Positions 53,018-64,000 of a stretch of 64,000 nt of DNA are shown piece by piece; position 1 is the first letter of the stretch; each line of letters opens with the position of its first letter. The notes under the pieces were generated by a model. The model was not told the DNA's origin, ran no database searches, and was given only the letters and a program-made list of their open reading frames with translations. A program made the translations under genes and the position numbers. The DNA comes from Pseudomonas fragi. GTDB taxonomy: Bacteria; Pseudomonadota; Gammaproteobacteria; Pseudomonadales; Pseudomonadaceae. The stretch lies in contig NZ_NQKQ01000001.1 of assembly GCF_002269505.1 (NCBI RefSeq), forward strand, positions 248,001 to 312,000, read 5' to 3'.

Positions 53018-53224
53018 TCATCGCACTGTGTCTGTCCGGCTCTGCGATGGCTGGTTGCCCAGGACCCTCAGAGTCTCGCGCGCCTTGGTAACCCTGCCAA
53101 GGGCTTTAGCGATGAAGGCCGGATCACCTCCAGCTTCGTCCCTGCTTGCTTCAAGGTAGTGCCGGATATCTTCCTCCGTCTTGAGGAATTCGGAACTGTC
53201 CCAACGCGTGAATGTTTCAATCAC
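53018..53224 (-). CDS. Truncated antitoxin of a RelE-type pair (HTH missing)
   Basis: 68 residues from GTG 53224, overlapping the toxin stop (GTGA), with AAGGAGAG upstream. Residues 1-48 (FTRWDSSEFLKTEEDIRHYL to ALGRVTKAR) match the dimerisation/toxin-binding half of HigA-like addiction-module antitoxins of about 100 residues. The expected helix-turn-helix afterwards (GMTQ-type) is absent: the last 20 residues are unrelated. The other two frames do not restore it. The protein may still bind toxin but should not autoregulate. Confidence 0.7.
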   Translation of the reverse strand: MIETFTRWDSSEFLKTEEDIRHYLEASRDEAGGDPAFIAKALGRVTKARETLRVLGNQPSQSRTDTVR

Positions 53225-53526
53225 CTCTCACTCTCCTTAAATGCTTTGGCAATCAACCGGGCTTGCTTGATATCGCGGATTTGACTGTTCTTATCTCCAG
53301 CGCACAATAAAACGATCCATTGATGACTATGCTTCATTAAGTACAATCGGTAGCCAGGGCCGTAATCGATTCGCGCTTCGCTTAACCCCGCACCCAGTGA
53401 TTTGGTGTCACCCAAATGGCCTTCAGCAATTCGATCAATCCTGACCGCAATTCGCGCTCGGGCACGACTGTCGGGCAAGTTTGAAAGCCAGCGTGAAAAG
53501 GTAGAACTGCGAATAATTTCAATCAT
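53221..53526 (-). CDS. RelE/ParE-superfamily toxin
   Basis: 101 residues. The RelE-type fold is suggested by FSRWLSNLPDSRARARIAVR, GDTKSLGAGLSEARIDYGPG, YRLYLMKHSHQWIVLLCAGD and KNSQIRDIKQARLIAKAF, in the order seen in the addiction-module killer family. It probably acts as a ribosome-dependent mRNA endonuclease. Starts at ATG 53526 or TTG 53532; neither has a clear ribosome site. Toxin precedes antitoxin. It is located at the right edge of the accessory block. Confidence 0.82.
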   Translation of the reverse strand: MIEIIRSSTFSRWLSNLPDSRARARIAVRIDRIAEGHLGDTKSLGAGLSEARIDYGPGYRLYLMKHSHQWIVLLCAGDKNSQIRDIKQARLIAKAFKESER

Positions 53527-53660
53527 TCGCAAAAGGTAAACTTAAGGCTACACCTGAAGAATCAGCCCATTACACTCCCTTTCGTCTGAAATAGCAGTTT
53601 GTTGATTCAGTCATCGGCGGCCATGTACAAGCACGGTCCCTGTCATTCGCAGGACGATTC

Positions 53661-54560
53661 CTAGACCCTGGCCACGGTCTTGCGCGTCAGCAACTGCGCA
53701 AACGCATTCGCCATCGGCGAGTTGCTGCCCTTGCGCTGCACCAGCCACACGGCGGTGTTAGCGTCCGGGTCCAGCAACGGCCGATAGACCACGCCCTTGA
53801 TGCGCATATGCTGGAATGACGCCGGCAGCACCGACACCCCCAACCCCGCCGACACCAGCCCGATAATGGTCATGGCCTCCCCCGCTTCCTGGGAAAAGTG
53901 CGGACTGAACCCCGCCTGTCGCGCTAGGCTGAGCAATTGCGCATATAAGCCGCTGCCATAACTGCGCGGGAAAAACACAAAGGGTTCGTCGGCCAATGCC
54001 GCCAGTTGCAAGCCATCTTCGCTGCCTTCTGCCAGAGGATGGTCAGCACGGATGACCGCTACCAACGGCTCACGAAACAGCTCCACGGTGCTCAAGGAAT
54101 CAGGCAACGCCAGCGGGCGCATGATGCCGACTTCGATGGACTCGTCCACCAACCCCTCGGCCACCTCGCGACTGCTCATTTCCTTGAGGTCCAGATGCAC
54201 CGCCGGGAATGTCTGGCGAAAGGCAAAAATGGCCTGGGGGATGCTGGAGTTGAACGGCGCCGACGAGGTAAAGCCAATCTTCAGTTCGCCCAGCTCACCC
54301 AACTGCGCACGCCGGGCCACGTCGGCGGCCTTGTCGACCTGGGCCAGCACCCGCCGTGCTTCTTCAAGAAAAAGCCGACCGGCTTCGCTGAGCGCTACCC
54401 GACGGTTGGTGCGATCGAACAAACGCGCCCCCAGTTCCTGCTCCAGCGCCTGGATTTGCTGGCTTAGCGGTGGCTGGGAAATACCCAGCACCTGCGCCGC
54501 CCGGCCAAAGTGCAGCTCTTCGGCAACGGCAATGAAATAGCGCAAATGGCGAAGTTCCAT
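53661..54560 (-). CDS. LysR-family transcriptional regulator
   Basis: 299 residues. N-terminal winged HTH (1-60, LRHLRYFIAVAEELHFGRAA through LSQQIQALEQELG), then two effector-binding subdomains to the C-terminus. It is divergent from the MFS exporter gene, with 119 bases between the starts, so it probably controls that exporter and itself in response to an unknown small molecule. It is preceded by no strong ribosome site. It could belong to the CbnR/BenM-like subgroup. Confidence 0.93.
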   Translation of the reverse strand: MELRHLRYFIAVAEELHFGRAAQVLGISQPPLSQQIQALEQELGARLFDRTNRRVALSEAGRLFLEEARRVLAQVDKAADVARRAQLGELGELKIGFTSSAPFNSSIPQAIFAFRQTFPAVHLDLKEMSSREVAEGLVDESIEVGIMRPLALPDSLSTVELFREPLVAVIRADHPLAEGSEDGLQLAALADEPFVFFPRSYGSGLYAQLLSLARQAGFSPHFSQEAGEAMTIIGLVSAGLGVSVLPASFQHMRIKGVVYRPLLDPDANTAVWLVQRKGSNSPMANAFAQLLTRKTVARV

Positions 54561-54608
54561 ACAAACTCCATTAAGTCGTAAAACCTCTTAAACAGGTCGA
54601 ACAATATA

Positions 54609-54636
54609 TTGGAAAGAATCGTTAGCCGCCTATATT
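54609..54636 (+). promoter_or_regulatory. Candidate promoter of the MFS exporter
   Basis: TTGGAA (54609-54614), a 16-bp spacer and TATATT (54631-54636, five of six to the -10). It lies in the shared lysR/MFS gap, about 45 bases before the exporter GTG. Confidence 0.5.
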
Positions 54637-54679
54637 CTTTTGTCATTGCCGTTCGGCTTTACCGCAATTTGAGGTCCCC

Positions 54680-55960
54680 GTGAAAACTGCTGCTGCACCC
54701 CTCGCCCACGAGATCCCGCCGTCCGCGCTGGATGATGTTGTTACTCAGCTTAATGATGTGTTTATCGAGAAAGGCACGCCGATGTTCATGCGCACGGTGC
54801 TGGCCCTGTTCTCGGGTGGGTTCGCGACCTTTGCCCTGTTGTACTGCGTGCAACCGATGATGCCGGTGTTGTCCCATGAATACGGGATCAACGCCGCGCA
54901 GAGCAGTCTCATTCTATCCGTGGCCACAGCGATGCTGGCCATTGGTCTGTTGATTACCGGCCCCATTTCCGACGCCTTCGGGCGCAAGCCGGTGATGGTG
55001 TTTGCGCTGTTTTCTGCGGCGCTGTTTACCGTGCTCAGTGCATTGATGCCGAGCTGGGAAGGTGTGCTGATAACCCGCGCATTGGTGGGCCTGTCACTTA
55101 GCGGGTTGGCCGCGGTGGCCATGACCTACCTGAGCGAAGAAATTCACCCGCAACACATCGGCCTGGCGATGGGCCTGTATATCGGCGGCAATGCCATTGG
55201 CGGCATGAGCGGACGGCTGATCAGCGGTGTATTGATCGACTTTGTCAGCTGGCACACAGCGATGCTGGTGATCGGCGGGTTGGCGCTGGCAGCAGCCGTG
55301 GTGTTTGTAAAAATCCTGCCCGAATCGCGTAATTTCCGCCCTCGCTCGATGAATCCGCGCAGCCTGCTCGACGGGTTCACCATGCATTTTCGCGATGCCG
55401 GCCTGCCGTGGCTGTTTCTCGAAGCCTTCCTGCTGATGGGCAGCTTTGTCACGCTGTTCAACTACATCGGCTATCGCCTGCTGGCTGACCCGTACAACAT
55501 GAACCAGGCGCTGGTCGGCCTGCTGTCCATCGTTTATCTGTCGGGCATCTACAGCTCGGCGCAGATTGGCGCACTGGCTGACAAGCTGGGCCGCCGTCGC
55601 GTGCTCTGGGCCGTGATTGTGCTGATGCTGGCCGGTATCGCCCTGACCATGCTCACCCCCATCGCATTTGTGATTATCGGCATGCTGATGTTCACGTTCG
55701 GTTTCTTCGGTGCCCATTCGGTGGCCAGCAGCTGGATCGGCCGCCGGGCGACCAAGGCCAAGGGCCAGGCGTCATCTTTGTATCTGTTCAGCTATTACGC
55801 CGGATCGAGCGTGGCCGGTACCCTGGGTGGTGTGTTCTGGCACCTGGCGGGCTGGAACGGGATCGGCTCGTTTATCATCGGCATGCTGGTGGTTGCGCTG
55901 TTGGTGTCGCTGCATCTGGCCCGGCTGCCGGTGCTGCCAGGGAATGTGAAAAGCGCCTGA
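54680..55960 (+). CDS. MFS drug/metabolite exporter (YnfM-like)
   Basis: 426 residues from GTG 54680 (GAGGT upstream). It has a cytoplasmic N-terminus of about 38 residues, then 12 membrane helices. The MFS loop 2-3 motif GPISDAFGRKPVM and the GALADKLGRRR repeat in the second half identify the family. Inner-membrane proton-driven efflux is expected; the substrate is unknown. It is divergent from the LysR gene, which probably regulates it. A bidirectional terminator separates it from hemE. Confidence 0.92.
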   Translation: MKTAAAPLAHEIPPSALDDVVTQLNDVFIEKGTPMFMRTVLALFSGGFATFALLYCVQPMMPVLSHEYGINAAQSSLILSVATAMLAIGLLITGPISDAFGRKPVMVFALFSAALFTVLSALMPSWEGVLITRALVGLSLSGLAAVAMTYLSEEIHPQHIGLAMGLYIGGNAIGGMSGRLISGVLIDFVSWHTAMLVIGGLALAAAVVFVKILPESRNFRPRSMNPRSLLDGFTMHFRDAGLPWLFLEAFLLMGSFVTLFNYIGYRLLADPYNMNQALVGLLSIVYLSGIYSSAQIGALADKLGRRRVLWAVIVLMLAGIALTMLTPIAFVIIGMLMFTFGFFGAHSVASSWIGRRATKAKGQASSLYLFSYYAGSSVAGTLGGVFWHLAGWNGIGSFIIGMLVVALLVSLHLARLPVLPGNVKSA

Positions 55961-55976
55961 GCCTTGTGCGACGCAC

Positions 55977-56014
55977 AAAAAAGCCCGGTTCCTGAAAAGG
56001 AGCCGGGCTTTTTT
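55977..56014. terminator. Bidirectional terminator between MFS gene and hemE
   Basis: GCCCGGTTCC / GGAGCCGGGC stem (one G-T pair) flanked by A6 and T6. It serves the convergent MFS and hemE transcripts. Confidence 0.92.
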
Positions 56015-56025
56015 AATCCGACGAA

Positions 56026-57093
56026 TTACTGGTGATATTGACCAGAGAATTCATGCACCGCGCTGATAAAGGCACCCGCGTGTTCCGGTTTCACTTCCGG
56101 GGTGATGCCGTGACCCAGGTTGAACACATGGCCCGAACCGTTGCCGTAGCTGGCCAGGATGCGCTTGACCTCAGTGCGGATCGCCTCCGGGTTGGCGTAC
56201 AGCACGGTCGGGTCCATGTTGCCTTGCAGCGCAACCTTGTTGCCGACACGACGGCGGGCTTCGCCCAGGTCGCAGGTCCAGTCCAGGCCCAGTGCATCAG
56301 CGCCAGCATCGGCGATGCTTTCAAGCCACAAGCCACCATTTTTGGTGAACAGGATGACCGGTACTTTGCGGCCTTCGTGTTCGCGGATAAGGCCGCTGAC
56401 GATTTTGCGCATATAGGCCAGGGAAAATTCTTGATAGGCCGCAGCCGACAGGTTGCCGCCCCAGGTATCGAAGATCTGTACAGCCTGTGCGCCCGCCAGG
56501 ATCTGGCCATTGAGGTAAGACGTGACCGACTGCGCCAGCTTGTCGAGCAGCAAGTGCATGGCTTGCGGGGTGTCGTAGAGCATGGCCTTGGTTTTGCGGA
56601 AGTCCTTGGACGAGCCGCCTTCAACCATATAAGTGGCCAGCGTCCACGGGCTGCCGGAGAAGCCGATCAATGGCACACGGCCATTAAGTTCTTTGCGGAT
56701 GGTGCTGACTGCGTTCATCACGTAGCCGAGATCTTTTTGCGGATCAGGGATGGGCAGTGCTTCGATGTCGGCCAGGGTGCTGACGACCTTTTTGAAGCGC
56801 GGGCCTTCACCCGTTTCGAAGTACAGGCCTTGGCCCATGGCATCGGGGATGGTCAGGATGTCCGAAAACAGGATCGCCGCATCCAGCTGCGGGAAGCGGT
56901 CCAGAGGCTGCATGGTGACTTCACAGGCGAATTCGGCGTTCTTGCACAGGCTCATGAAGTCGCCGGCCTTGGCACGGCTGGCGCGGTACTCCGGCAGGTA
57001 GCGACCGGCCTGACGCATCATCCAGACAGGCGTTACGTCTACGGGTTGCTTGAGCAAAGCGCGAAGGAAACGGTCATTCTTGAGAACAGTCAT
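56026..57093 (-). CDS. hemE: Uroporphyrinogen III decarboxylase
   Basis: 355 residues, full length. The N-terminal [20 protein letters not shown] holds the Arg residues that bind the substrate carboxylates. [14 protein letters not shown] carries the active-site Asp, and the GHGI(T)PEV segment sits near the C-terminus. It decarboxylates the four acetate arms of uroporphyrinogen III to methyls, giving coproporphyrinogen III in haem synthesis (cytosolic). It lies downstream of gltBD on the same strand, but behind a strong hairpin and a REP pair, so it is probably transcribed separately. Confidence 0.98.
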   Translation of the reverse strand: MTVLKNDRFLRALLKQPVDVTPVWMMRQAGRYLPEYRASRAKAGDFMSLCKNAEFACEVTMQPLDRFPQLDAAILFSDILTIPDAMGQGLYFETGEGPRFKKVVSTLADIEALPIPDPQKDLGYVMNAVSTIRKELNGRVPLIGFSGSPWTLATYMVEGGSSKDFRKTKAMLYDTPQAMHLLLDKLAQSVTSYLNGQILAGAQAVQIFDTWGGNLSAAAYQEFSLAYMRKIVSGLIREHEGRKVPVILFTKNGGLWLESIADAGADALGLDWTCDLGEARRRVGNKVALQGNMDPTVLYANPEAIRTEVKRILASYGNGSGHVFNLGHGITPEVKPEHAGAFISAVHEFSGQYHQ

Positions 57094-57140
57094 GTCAGCA
57101 TCCGGAAAAAAAGTGGGGGCATTTTCTCAGAGACGGACGC

Positions 57141-57168
57141 AAAAGGCACGGCAAGTGCCGTGCCTTTT
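57141..57168. terminator. Perfect 13-bp hairpin between gltD and hemE
   Basis: AAAAGGCACGGCA-AG-TGCCGTGCCTTTT. With A4/T4 flanks it works as an intrinsic terminator for transcription arriving from gltD and separates hemE, which starts 48 bases further on. Confidence 0.8.
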
Positions 57169-57226
57169 ATCTATCGGGTCGATTTGTAGCGGTTTAACGC
57201 CTTATTTGGCAACACCGCGAAACAAC

Positions 57227-57316
57227 TGTGGGAGCGAGCTTGCTCGCGATAAGGGCTTCACATTCAGCATCTGCACTGAATGATCTGTCGATATCGCGAG
57301 CAAGCTCGCTCCCACA
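57227..57316. repeat. REP pair (REPIN) between gltD and hemE
   Basis: TGTGGGAGCGAGCTTGCTCGCGAT (left) and its almost exact inverted copy ending GCTCCCACA at 57316. The spacer contains a small ATTCAG...CTGAAT hairpin. It is the most canonical of the three REP pairs here. Confidence 0.93.
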
Positions 57317-57346
57317 TTTTGATCTCATTCCCATTCGGGAAAGTGA

Positions 57347-58798
<1,452 letters not shown>

Positions 58799-61700
58799 TC
58801 ACTGCGGGTTGGCACGGATGCTGGAAAGCAACGATTTCAAGCTGGCAGCCTTGGGCTTGACCATCCAGAAACGACGCAGGTAATCATCGAGGTTTTCCGA
58901 GAGGTTGCGACCCCACTCGCTGTTGGTTTCCTCAACGTATTCGTCCAGCACGTGTTGCAGGTGATTACGGTAGGCCTCCATCGCTTCGCCACTGATCCGC
59001 TGGATTTCCACCAGCTCGTGGTTAACCTTGTCGACGAAGGTGTTGTCCTGATCCAGCACGTAGGCGAAACCGCCGGTCATGCCCGAGCCGAAGTTGTAAC
59101 CGGTTTTACCCAGCACGCAGACAAAACCACCGGTCATGTATTCGCAGCAGTGATCGCCTGTGCCTTCCACCACGGTGTGGGCACCGGAGTTACGCACGGC
59201 GAAACGCTCGCCCGCCGTGCCCGCTGCAAACAGCTTGCCGCCGGTGGCGCCATACAGGCAGGTATTGCCGACAATCGCACTGTCCTGAGTTTTGTAGACG
59301 CTGCCTGCAGGCGGGACAATGACCAGCTTGCCGCCGGTCATGCCTTTACCTACGTAATCGTTGGCATCGCCTTGCAGGTACATGTGCAAACCACCGGCGT
59401 TCCACACACCAAAGCTCTGACCGGCAGTGCCTTTGAAGCGGAAGGTGATAGGCGCCTTGGCCATGCCCTGGTTACCGTGGGTACGGGCGATCTCACCCGA
59501 GATACGGGCACCAATCGAACGGTCGCAGTTGCAGATATCGAGGTCAAACTCGGCACCGCTCATGTCGTTGATCGCCGAGTGCGCCATGTCGAGCATCTGC
59601 TCGGCCAGCAGACCTTTGTCGAACGGCGGGTTGCGGTCTACCTGGCAGAACTGTGGCTTGTCGGCCGGGATATGGTCGCTGCCCAGCAGTGGCGTGAGGT
59701 CCAGGTTATGCTGCTTGGCGGTTTCGCCCTGGAGGATTTCCAGCAGGTCGGTGCGCCCGATCAGCTCTTCCAGGGTGCGCACGCCCAGCTTGGCCAGCCA
59801 CTCACGGGTTTCTTCGGCCACGTAGGTGAAGAAGTTGACCACCATGTCGACAGTGCCGATGTAGTGGTTTTTACGTAGCGATTCGTTTTGCGTCGCAACG
59901 CCGGTTGCACAGTTGTTGAGGTGGCAAATACGCAGGTATTTGCAGCCCAGTGCGATCATTGGCGCGGTGCCGAAGCCGAAGCTTTCAGCGCCCAGGATCG
60001 CGGCCTTGATCACGTCCAGACCGGTTTTCAGGCCGCCGTCGGTTTGCACCCGCACTTTGCCGCGCAGGTCATTGCCGCGCAGGGTCTGGTGGGTTTCAGC
60101 CAGGCCCAGCTCCCACGGTGCACCCGCGTACTTGATGGAGGTCAGCGGCGATGCGCCGGTGCCGCCGTCATAGCCGGAGATGGTGATCAGGTCGGCATAC
60201 GCCTTGGCCACGCCTGCGGCGATGGTGCCTACGCCCGCTTCTGCTACCAGCTTCACCGATACCAGCGCTTTCGGGTTGACTTGTTTCAAGTCAAAGATCA
60301 GCTGCGACAAGTCTTCGATGGAATAGATGTCGTGATGCGGCGGTGGCGAAATCAGGGTGACACCCGGTACGGCGTAACGCAGTTTGGCGATCAGGCCGTT
60401 GACCTTGCCACCCGGCAGTTGCCCGCCTTCGCCCGGCTTGGCGCCTTGCGCAACCTTGATTTGCAGCACTTCGGCATTGACCAGGTATTCCGGCGTCACA
60501 CCGAAACGGCCAGTGGCCACTTGCTTGATTTTCGAGCTGCGGATGGTGCCATAACGCGCCGGGTCTTCGCCGCCTTCACCGGAGTTGGAGCGTGCGCCCA
60601 AGCGGTTCATGGCTTCGGCCAGGGCTTCGTGAGCCTCTGGTGACAAGGCGCCCAGGGAAATACCGGCCGAGTCGAAACGCTTGAGGATCGAGTCCAGCGG
60701 TTCGATATCGTCGATCGACAGTGGTGTGTCGAGGGTCTTGACCTTGAACAGATCGCGGATCATCGACACCGGGCGTTTGTCGACCAGTGCGGTGTATTCC
60801 TTGAACTTGCTGTAGTCGCCCTGTTGCACGGCGGCTTGCAGGGTGGCCACTACATCCGGGTTGTAGGCGTGGTACTCACCACCGTGTACGTACTTGAGCA
60901 GACCGCCTTGCTGGATCGGCTTGCGCGCGCTCCAGGCCTCGGCTGCGAGCAGCTTTTGCTCGGCTTCAAGGTCGACGAAACGTGCGCCCTTGATACGGCT
61001 TGGCACGCCACGGAAGCTCAGTTCGCAAATTTCTTCGGACAGGCCGATGGCTTCGAACAACTGCGCACCACGGTACGAAGCGATGGTCGAGATACCCATT
61101 TTCGACAGGATCTTGAGCAGGCCTTTGGTGATGCCTTTGCGGTAGTTCTTGAACACCTCATAAAGGTCGCCCAGTACTTCACCGGTACGGATCAGGTCGC
61201 CCAGCACTTCGTAGGCCAGGAACGGGTAAACCGCCGAGGCACCGAAGCCGATCAGCACCGCGAAGTGATGCGGGTCACGGGCAGTAGCGGTTTCGACCAG
61301 GATGTTGCTATCGCAACGCAGACCTTTTTCGGTCAGGCGGTGATGCACGGCGCCCACAGCCAAAGAGGCGTGAACCGGCAACTTGCCCGGCGCGATATGA
61401 CGGTCGCTCAGAACGATCTGGGTGCGACCGGCGCGCGCGGCTTCTTCGGCCTGATCGGCGATATTGCGCACGGCCGCTTCCAGGCCAAGGCTCTCGTCGT
61501 AGTTGAGGTCGATGATCTGACGCTCAAAGCCCGGCAGGTCGAGGTTCATCAGCGAACGCCATTTGGCGGGCGAGATAACCGGCGAGCTGAGGATCACACG
61601 GGAAGCGTGCTCCGGGGATTCCTGAAAGATGTTGCGCTCGGCACCGAGGCAGATTTCCAGCGACATCACGATGGCTTCACGCAGCGGGTCGATCGGCGGG

Positions 61701-63247
61701 TTGGTGACCTGCGCGAACTGCTGGCGGAAGTAGTCGTACGGCGTGCGAACACGTTGGGACAGCACGGCCATTGGCGTGTCATCGCCCATCGAACCTACGG
61801 CTTCATAGCCCTGCTCGCCCAACGGGCGCAGCACCTGGTCGCGCTCTTCGAACGTGACCTGATACATCTTCATGTATTGCTTGAGCTGATCGACGTCGTA
61901 AAACGCCGAACCGTGGTCGTTGTCTTCCATCGTCGCCTGAATGCGCAGGGCATTCTTGCGCAGCCACTGCTTGTACGGGTGGCGCGACTTGAGGCGGTTG
62001 TCGATGGAGTCAGTGTCCAGCACCTGACCGGTTTCGGTGTCCACGGCCAGAATCTGGCCCGGGCCGACACGGCCTTTGGCGATCACGTCTTCAGGCTTGT
62101 AGTCCCATACGCCGATTTCCGAGGCGATGGTGATATAGCCGTTGGTGGTGGTCACCCAGCGCGCCGGGCGCAGGCCGTTACGGTCGAGCAGGCAGACCGC
62201 GTAACGACCGTCGGTCATTACCACTCCGGCCGGGCCGTCCCACGGTTCCATGTGCATGGAGTTGTACTCATAGAACGCCCGCAGGTCGGGGTCCATGGTT
62301 TCAACGTTCTGCCACGCCGGTGGAATCAGCATGCGTACGCCACGGAACAGGTCGATGCCGCCGGTGACCATCAACTCCAGCATGTTGTCCATGCTGGAGG
62401 AGTCCGAACCCACGCGGTTGACCAGCGGGCCGAGTTCGTCGAGGTCGCCGATCAGATCGTTGGCGAACTTGGTACGACGGGCCTGGGCCCAGTTGCGGTT
62501 GCCGGTAATGGTATTGATCTCGCCGTTGTGGGCGAGAAAGCGGAATGGCTGAGCCAGCGGCCATTTCGGCAGGGTATTGGTGGAAAAGCGCTGGTGGAAC
62601 ACGCAGATCGCGGTTTGCAGGCGCTCATCACTCAGGTCCGGATAAAAGGCGGTGAGGTCCGCCGGCATCATCAGGCCTTTATAAATGATGGTCTTGTGGG
62701 AAAAGCTGCAGATGTAGTGATCGCTGTCAGCCGCGTTGCTCACCGACGAGCGGCGGCGGGCGCTGAACAATTTGATTGCCATGTCCTGATCGCTCAGGCC
62801 ATCGCCTGCGATAAACACTTGCTCGATCTGCGGCAGACGCTCCAGCGCCAGACGGCCCAGAACGCTGGTGTCGATCGGCACTTTGCGCCAGCCAACCAGT
62901 TGCAGGCCGGCAGCAAGAATCTCGCGATTCATGTTGCTGCGGGCCGCTTCGGCCTTGATCGGGTCCTGGTTGAAAAACACCATGCCGACCGCGTATTGCT
63001 TGGGCAAATCGGTACCGAACTGTTCCTTGGCGGTTGCACGCAGGAACAGGTCAGGCTTTTGAATCAGCAGGCCACAACCGTCACCGGTCTTGCCGTCTGC
63101 GTTGATCCCACCGCGGTGGGTCATACAGGTCAGGGCTTCAATGGCGGTTTGCAGAAGGGTATGACTGGGTTCGCCCTGCATGTGGGCAATCAGGCCGAAA
63201 CCACAGTTATCCTTGAATTCATCGGGGTGGTACAGACCTGCTTTCAT
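58799..63247 (-). CDS. gltB: Glutamate synthase large subunit
   Basis: 1482 residues from ATG 63247 (an in-frame extension to 63304 has no support, and 1482 matches Pseudomonas GltB as I recall it). Class II amidotransferase domain with the N-terminal nucleophile Cys 15 ([11 protein letters not shown]) exposed after removal of a 14-residue propeptide; central domain; FMN-binding synthase barrel ([28 protein letters not shown] with the 3Fe-4S Cys); C-terminal beta-helix ([15 protein letters not shown] onward). It hydrolyses glutamine and channels ammonia to 2-oxoglutarate. It forms an operon with gltD. Confidence 0.98.
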   Translation of the reverse strand: MKAGLYHPDEFKDNCGFGLIAHMQGEPSHTLLQTAIEALTCMTHRGGINADGKTGDGCGLLIQKPDLFLRATAKEQFGTDLPKQYAVGMVFFNQDPIKAEAARSNMNREILAAGLQLVGWRKVPIDTSVLGRLALERLPQIEQVFIAGDGLSDQDMAIKLFSARRRSSVSNAADSDHYICSFSHKTIIYKGLMMPADLTAFYPDLSDERLQTAICVFHQRFSTNTLPKWPLAQPFRFLAHNGEINTITGNRNWAQARRTKFANDLIGDLDELGPLVNRVGSDSSSMDNMLELMVTGGIDLFRGVRMLIPPAWQNVETMDPDLRAFYEYNSMHMEPWDGPAGVVMTDGRYAVCLLDRNGLRPARWVTTTNGYITIASEIGVWDYKPEDVIAKGRVGPGQILAVDTETGQVLDTDSIDNRLKSRHPYKQWLRKNALRIQATMEDNDHGSAFYDVDQLKQYMKMYQVTFEERDQVLRPLGEQGYEAVGSMGDDTPMAVLSQRVRTPYDYFRQQFAQVTNPPIDPLREAIVMSLEICLGAERNIFQESPEHASRVILSSPVISPAKWRSLMNLDLPGFERQIIDLNYDESLGLEAAVRNIADQAEEAARAGRTQIVLSDRHIAPGKLPVHASLAVGAVHHRLTEKGLRCDSNILVETATARDPHHFAVLIGFGASAVYPFLAYEVLGDLIRTGEVLGDLYEVFKNYRKGITKGLLKILSKMGISTIASYRGAQLFEAIGLSEEICELSFRGVPSRIKGARFVDLEAEQKLLAAEAWSARKPIQQGGLLKYVHGGEYHAYNPDVVATLQAAVQQGDYSKFKEYTALVDKRPVSMIRDLFKVKTLDTPLSIDDIEPLDSILKRFDSAGISLGALSPEAHEALAEAMNRLGARSNSGEGGEDPARYGTIRSSKIKQVATGRFGVTPEYLVNAEVLQIKVAQGAKPGEGGQLPGGKVNGLIAKLRYAVPGVTLISPPPHHDIYSIEDLSQLIFDLKQVNPKALVSVKLVAEAGVGTIAAGVAKAYADLITISGYDGGTGASPLTSIKYAGAPWELGLAETHQTLRGNDLRGKVRVQTDGGLKTGLDVIKAAILGAESFGFGTAPMIALGCKYLRICHLNNCATGVATQNESLRKNHYIGTVDMVVNFFTYVAEETREWLAKLGVRTLEELIGRTDLLEILQGETAKQHNLDLTPLLGSDHIPADKPQFCQVDRNPPFDKGLLAEQMLDMAHSAINDMSGAEFDLDICNCDRSIGARISGEIARTHGNQGMAKAPITFRFKGTAGQSFGVWNAGGLHMYLQGDANDYVGKGMTGGKLVIVPPAGSVYKTQDSAIVGNTCLYGATGGKLFAAGTAGERFAVRNSGAHTVVEGTGDHCCEYMTGGFVCVLGKTGYNFGSGMTGGFAYVLDQDNTFVDKVNHELVEIQRISGEAMEAYRNHLQHVLDEYVEETNSEWGRNLSENLDDYLRRFWMVKPKAASLKSLLSSIRANPQ

Positions 63248-63578
63248 AGACACTTTCTCACCAGGCTGCCCCAAAAAGGGGCAAATTTCTTTTAATTCAA
63301 CCACTTGCTCCCGCGCTGAACGTACGCCAGCTTGGCAGGGGCAAAAGGGTGGTCATTCTACACACCGTCACAAAGACCCACAAATTTAGCGGCGATTAAC
63401 CGTAAGTTCGTGTCGCATTTATGAAAGGTTTAAAGCGATTGCTCGTGCTAGTCAAAACATTTTTGATGTCGACTGCTGCGCGGCGCAGACACCACAAGGC
63501 ACACGTCTTGGAAAGCACGTATGCACAAGCAGGGATTTGATGTGCTAGAACGGCGACCTGGGTAAGGTCGCCGGATCA
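63248..63578. promoter_or_regulatory. gltB upstream region
   Basis: 331 bp between gltB and the SPOR-protein gene. A hairpin TGCCCC-TTTTT-GGGGCA (63283-63267, minus) lies 19 bases before the gltB ATG in the leader. A weak minus-strand promoter candidate is TTGACT (63455-63450), 17-bp spacer, TAAACC (63432-63427). A GGCGACC / GGTCGCC hairpin at 63552-63572 may end the SPOR-gene transcript. No gene is apparent. Confidence 0.4.
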
Positions 63579-64000
63579 TCAGCGAGCTGTAGCCAGCTCT
63601 TTTTGAACGCTGGCGACAGTGCGAGGCCAAGGTTTACCAGCCTGAGTCTTCGCTGGCAAGTTCTTGATTGCTGCAGTTGCTGCAGCATGGCTCGGGAAGT
63701 TGCCATAGGTGACGACGTACAGTGGCTTGCCATTCAAGGTTTTCTTGAAGTAACGAGCATCGCCGCCCAGTTCTTTGGCGACATTTTGTGCAGACGCTTC
63801 AGAACTGGTGCCGACGATCTGCACCACATAGTTATTGGCAGGCTGACTGCTGTACCAGCTACCGCCCGGTGCGGCCTTGGCCAGGGTGACTGGCTTCTCG
63901 GCTGGCTTGACCACAGGCTTGGCGGCCGGTGCTGGAGCGGGTTTGGCAACTGGTGCAGGTGCTGGTTTGGCAGTAGCAACGGTTGGAGCCGGTGTCGGGC
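63579..64000 (-). CDS. SPOR-domain protein, C-terminal part (DamX-like)
   Basis: About 140 C-terminal residues; the 5' end lies outside the window. A Pro/Ala/Lys linker (PAPAPVAKPAPAPAAKP) leads into a SPOR domain (YVVQIVGTSSEASAQNVAKE to LYVVTYGNFPSHAAATAAI), which binds denuded septal peptidoglycan. In Pseudomonas the gene between aroB and gltB encodes such a protein with an N-terminal AAA-type ATPase part and a membrane helix. It probably localises at the division site. Confidence 0.85.
   Translation of the reverse strand, partial: PTPAPTVATAKPAPAPVAKPAPAPAAKPVVKPAEKPVTLAKAAPGGSWYSSQPANNYVVQIVGTSSEASAQNVAKELGGDARYFKKTLNGKPLYVVTYGNFPSHAAATAAIKNLPAKTQAGKPWPRTVASVQKELATAR

Noticed and set aside
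53018-53110. A simple frameshift explaining the short antitoxin
   Set aside because: The other two frames after codon 48 do not encode a helix-turn-helix, so a single-base error does not restore the family sequence; deletion or replacement is more likely.
60824-63295. Long open frame (823 codons) on the plus strand opposite gltB
   Set aside because: Shadow of gltB codon bias; no family motifs, no start site, and gltB is complete on the other strand.

Overview
The window is chromosomal DNA of a Pseudomonas, most likely of the P. fluorescens lineage. This rests on GC-rich coding, REP elements with the GTGGGAGC core, and a gene order (waaG-waaC-waaF-ilvE-glnE / aceE-aceF-dipA-msrA-rlmJ / NhaP2-mscK-like-selO / hemE-gltD-gltB-SPOR protein) that I recall from P. 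aeruginosa PAO1 around PA5010-PA5037. No database search was possible, so product names rest on motifs and on memory of the families.

Layout. Positions 1-6824 (minus): glnE, ilvE, waaF, waaC and the 5' part of waaG, covering nitrogen control, branched-chain amino acids and LPS inner core. Positions 7208-11490 (plus): pyruvate dehydrogenase aceE-aceF behind two GntR-type palindromes. Positions 11784-17711: a PhoD-like phosphatase, a DipA-like c-di-GMP phosphodiesterase, msrA and rlmJ. Positions 17882-23783: divergent putP and putA with six GTTGCA PutA-type operator motifs between them. Positions 23850-31398: an unknown membrane protein, an NhaP2-type antiporter, an MscK-like channel and selO.

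From about 31400 to 54000 lies an accessory block. It opens with higB-higA (two operator palindromes), trxC and a lone ParA ATPase. It is dominated by a 22-gene plus-strand aryl-polyene (APE) type pigment cluster (33882-52942). The cluster encodes a ketosynthase-like chain length factor, two ketosynthases, a ketoreductase, two acyl carrier proteins, a separate dehydratase, and an acyl-ACP synthetase fused to a second dehydratase. It also encodes an aromatic ammonia-lyase, a thioesterase, two acyltransferases, a glycosyltransferase, a methyltransferase, a flavoenzyme with halogenase signatures, LolA-like and MMPL transport proteins, an antiporter-like membrane protein and lipoproteins. Almost every junction overlaps by a few bases, so it reads as one long operon from a promoter near 33771. 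The inferred logic is: aromatic amino acid to aryl acid, loading onto ACP, polyene extension, tailoring, attachment to a lipid, and export to the outer membrane. A RelE-type toxin gene with an antitoxin gene lacking its DNA-binding half follows.

Positions 53661-64000 return to the core genome: a LysR regulator with a divergent MFS exporter, hemE, gltD, gltB and the end of a SPOR-domain protein.

The most noteworthy points are repetitive elements that became coding sequence inside the pigment operon (a 105-bp inverted repeat translated in front of the LolA-like signal peptide, and a REP pair supplying the tail of the methyltransferase), the halogenase-like enzyme, and the synthetase-dehydratase fusion.
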